Assembly (NCBI GenBank): GCA_027704905.1
Contig: CM051002.1
Location: forward strand, 11,284,447-11,348,446
Length of the DNA stretch: 64,000 bases
Direction of reading: 5' to 3'
Source of the DNA: Muraenolepis orangiensis
Lineage: Eukaryota > Chordata > Actinopteri > Gadiformes > Muraenolepididae
The position numbers and the translations under genes are program-made. The notes under the pieces were generated by a model. The model saw only the letters and a program-made list of their open reading frames with translations. It was not told the DNA's origin and did no database searches. Below, piece after piece: positions 63,561 to 64,000 of this stretch (the stretch's first letter is position 1; each line of letters begins with the position of its first letter).

Positions 63561-64000
63561 ACCAAAACAGTAGCTGGTAGTAAGGCGTTAGATGATGGAC
63601 CTCTATTTAGCTCTCTGTGTGGTGTTTCGTATCGCTCAGAAACGACGAGGCTACAATATTATTCTGATTGTATTCATCATCGTTCGATTGGGTTTTGCAA
63701 ATAAAGTCAGGAGATGATGATCAAGAATAAATGATGCATCAAGTGGCAATTATTGAATACTGTTTAGTTTAGTTTGGTTTTATTTGTTTAAAGGGATTCA
63801 ATTATGTATGTGCAAATATGTATTTTTAATGACTATTTCAAAAATCACAGCCGCAATAAATGTGTGGCTTACCTCATCTGCCTGAGATCTTATGGTAAGA
63901 ACCATAAGAACCTTCGGCTATTGGGCCTTTCTCGTTTTTCTGTTTGTCGACTCTGTTGACATTAATAAGTTACACCCACCCGCACGCATGCGTACACACA

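Overview
This window looks like nuclear DNA of a ray-finned fish (teleost). It holds six protein-coding genes with vertebrate exon-intron structure. Their introns are short and their splice sites are GT-AG. The protein sequences are fish-like, and the background is full of long AC/GT, AG/CT and AT microsatellites. By hand count, simple repeats cover about 6 kb (roughly 9%). That density would fit a gadiform such as cod, but the species call is only an inference.

Layout: (1) c1ql4-like, plus strand, two coding exons (1967-2506 and 17056-17235) around a 14.5 kb repeat-rich intron, with a probable 5' non-coding exon ending at 428. (2) smarcc2 (BAF170), plus strand, 26 coding exons from 22808 to 34010 that join in frame to 1055 aa; 3' UTR to about 36.0 kb. 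(3) myl6, minus strand, six coding exons from 40542 down to 37806, 157 aa, convergent with smarcc2. (4) tsfm (mitochondrial EF-Ts), minus strand, six exons from 44099 down to 41086, 301 aa. (5) An endou-type poly(U)-specific endoribonuclease, plus strand, nine exons 45430-49073, 380 aa, with a TATA box. (6) neurod4-like bHLH gene, plus strand, a single coding exon 57497-58588, 363 aa. Exon edges were set by hand from GT-AG sites and reading phase, and all six models close without a frameshift. From general knowledge, the human counterparts lie on chromosome 12q13-q14, and SMARCC2 and MYL6 are convergent neighbours there too.

The genes have unrelated jobs: a secreted synaptic C1q-like protein, a BAF chromatin-remodelling subunit, a myosin light chain, a mitochondrial translation factor, a secreted or lumenal RNase, and a neuronal transcription factor. 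This is conserved synteny, not an operon or pathway. Non-coding space holds a terminal-inverted-repeat DNA transposon (6384-7653), a MITE-like element (8677-8806), a long near-perfect foldback (9187-9285), several LINE 3' ends, and composite satellites near 21.3, 23.8, 55.2 and 62.3 kb.

The observations most worth following are: an open, membrane-anchor-like extension upstream of the c1ql4 AUG; long (TG)n runs against splice acceptors of smarcc2 and endou; a short relic resembling the last exon of a second endou copy near 51.6 kb; the foldback at 9.2 kb; and a palindromic paired SOX motif about 7 kb upstream of neurod4. I found no convincing wholly new multi-gene system.
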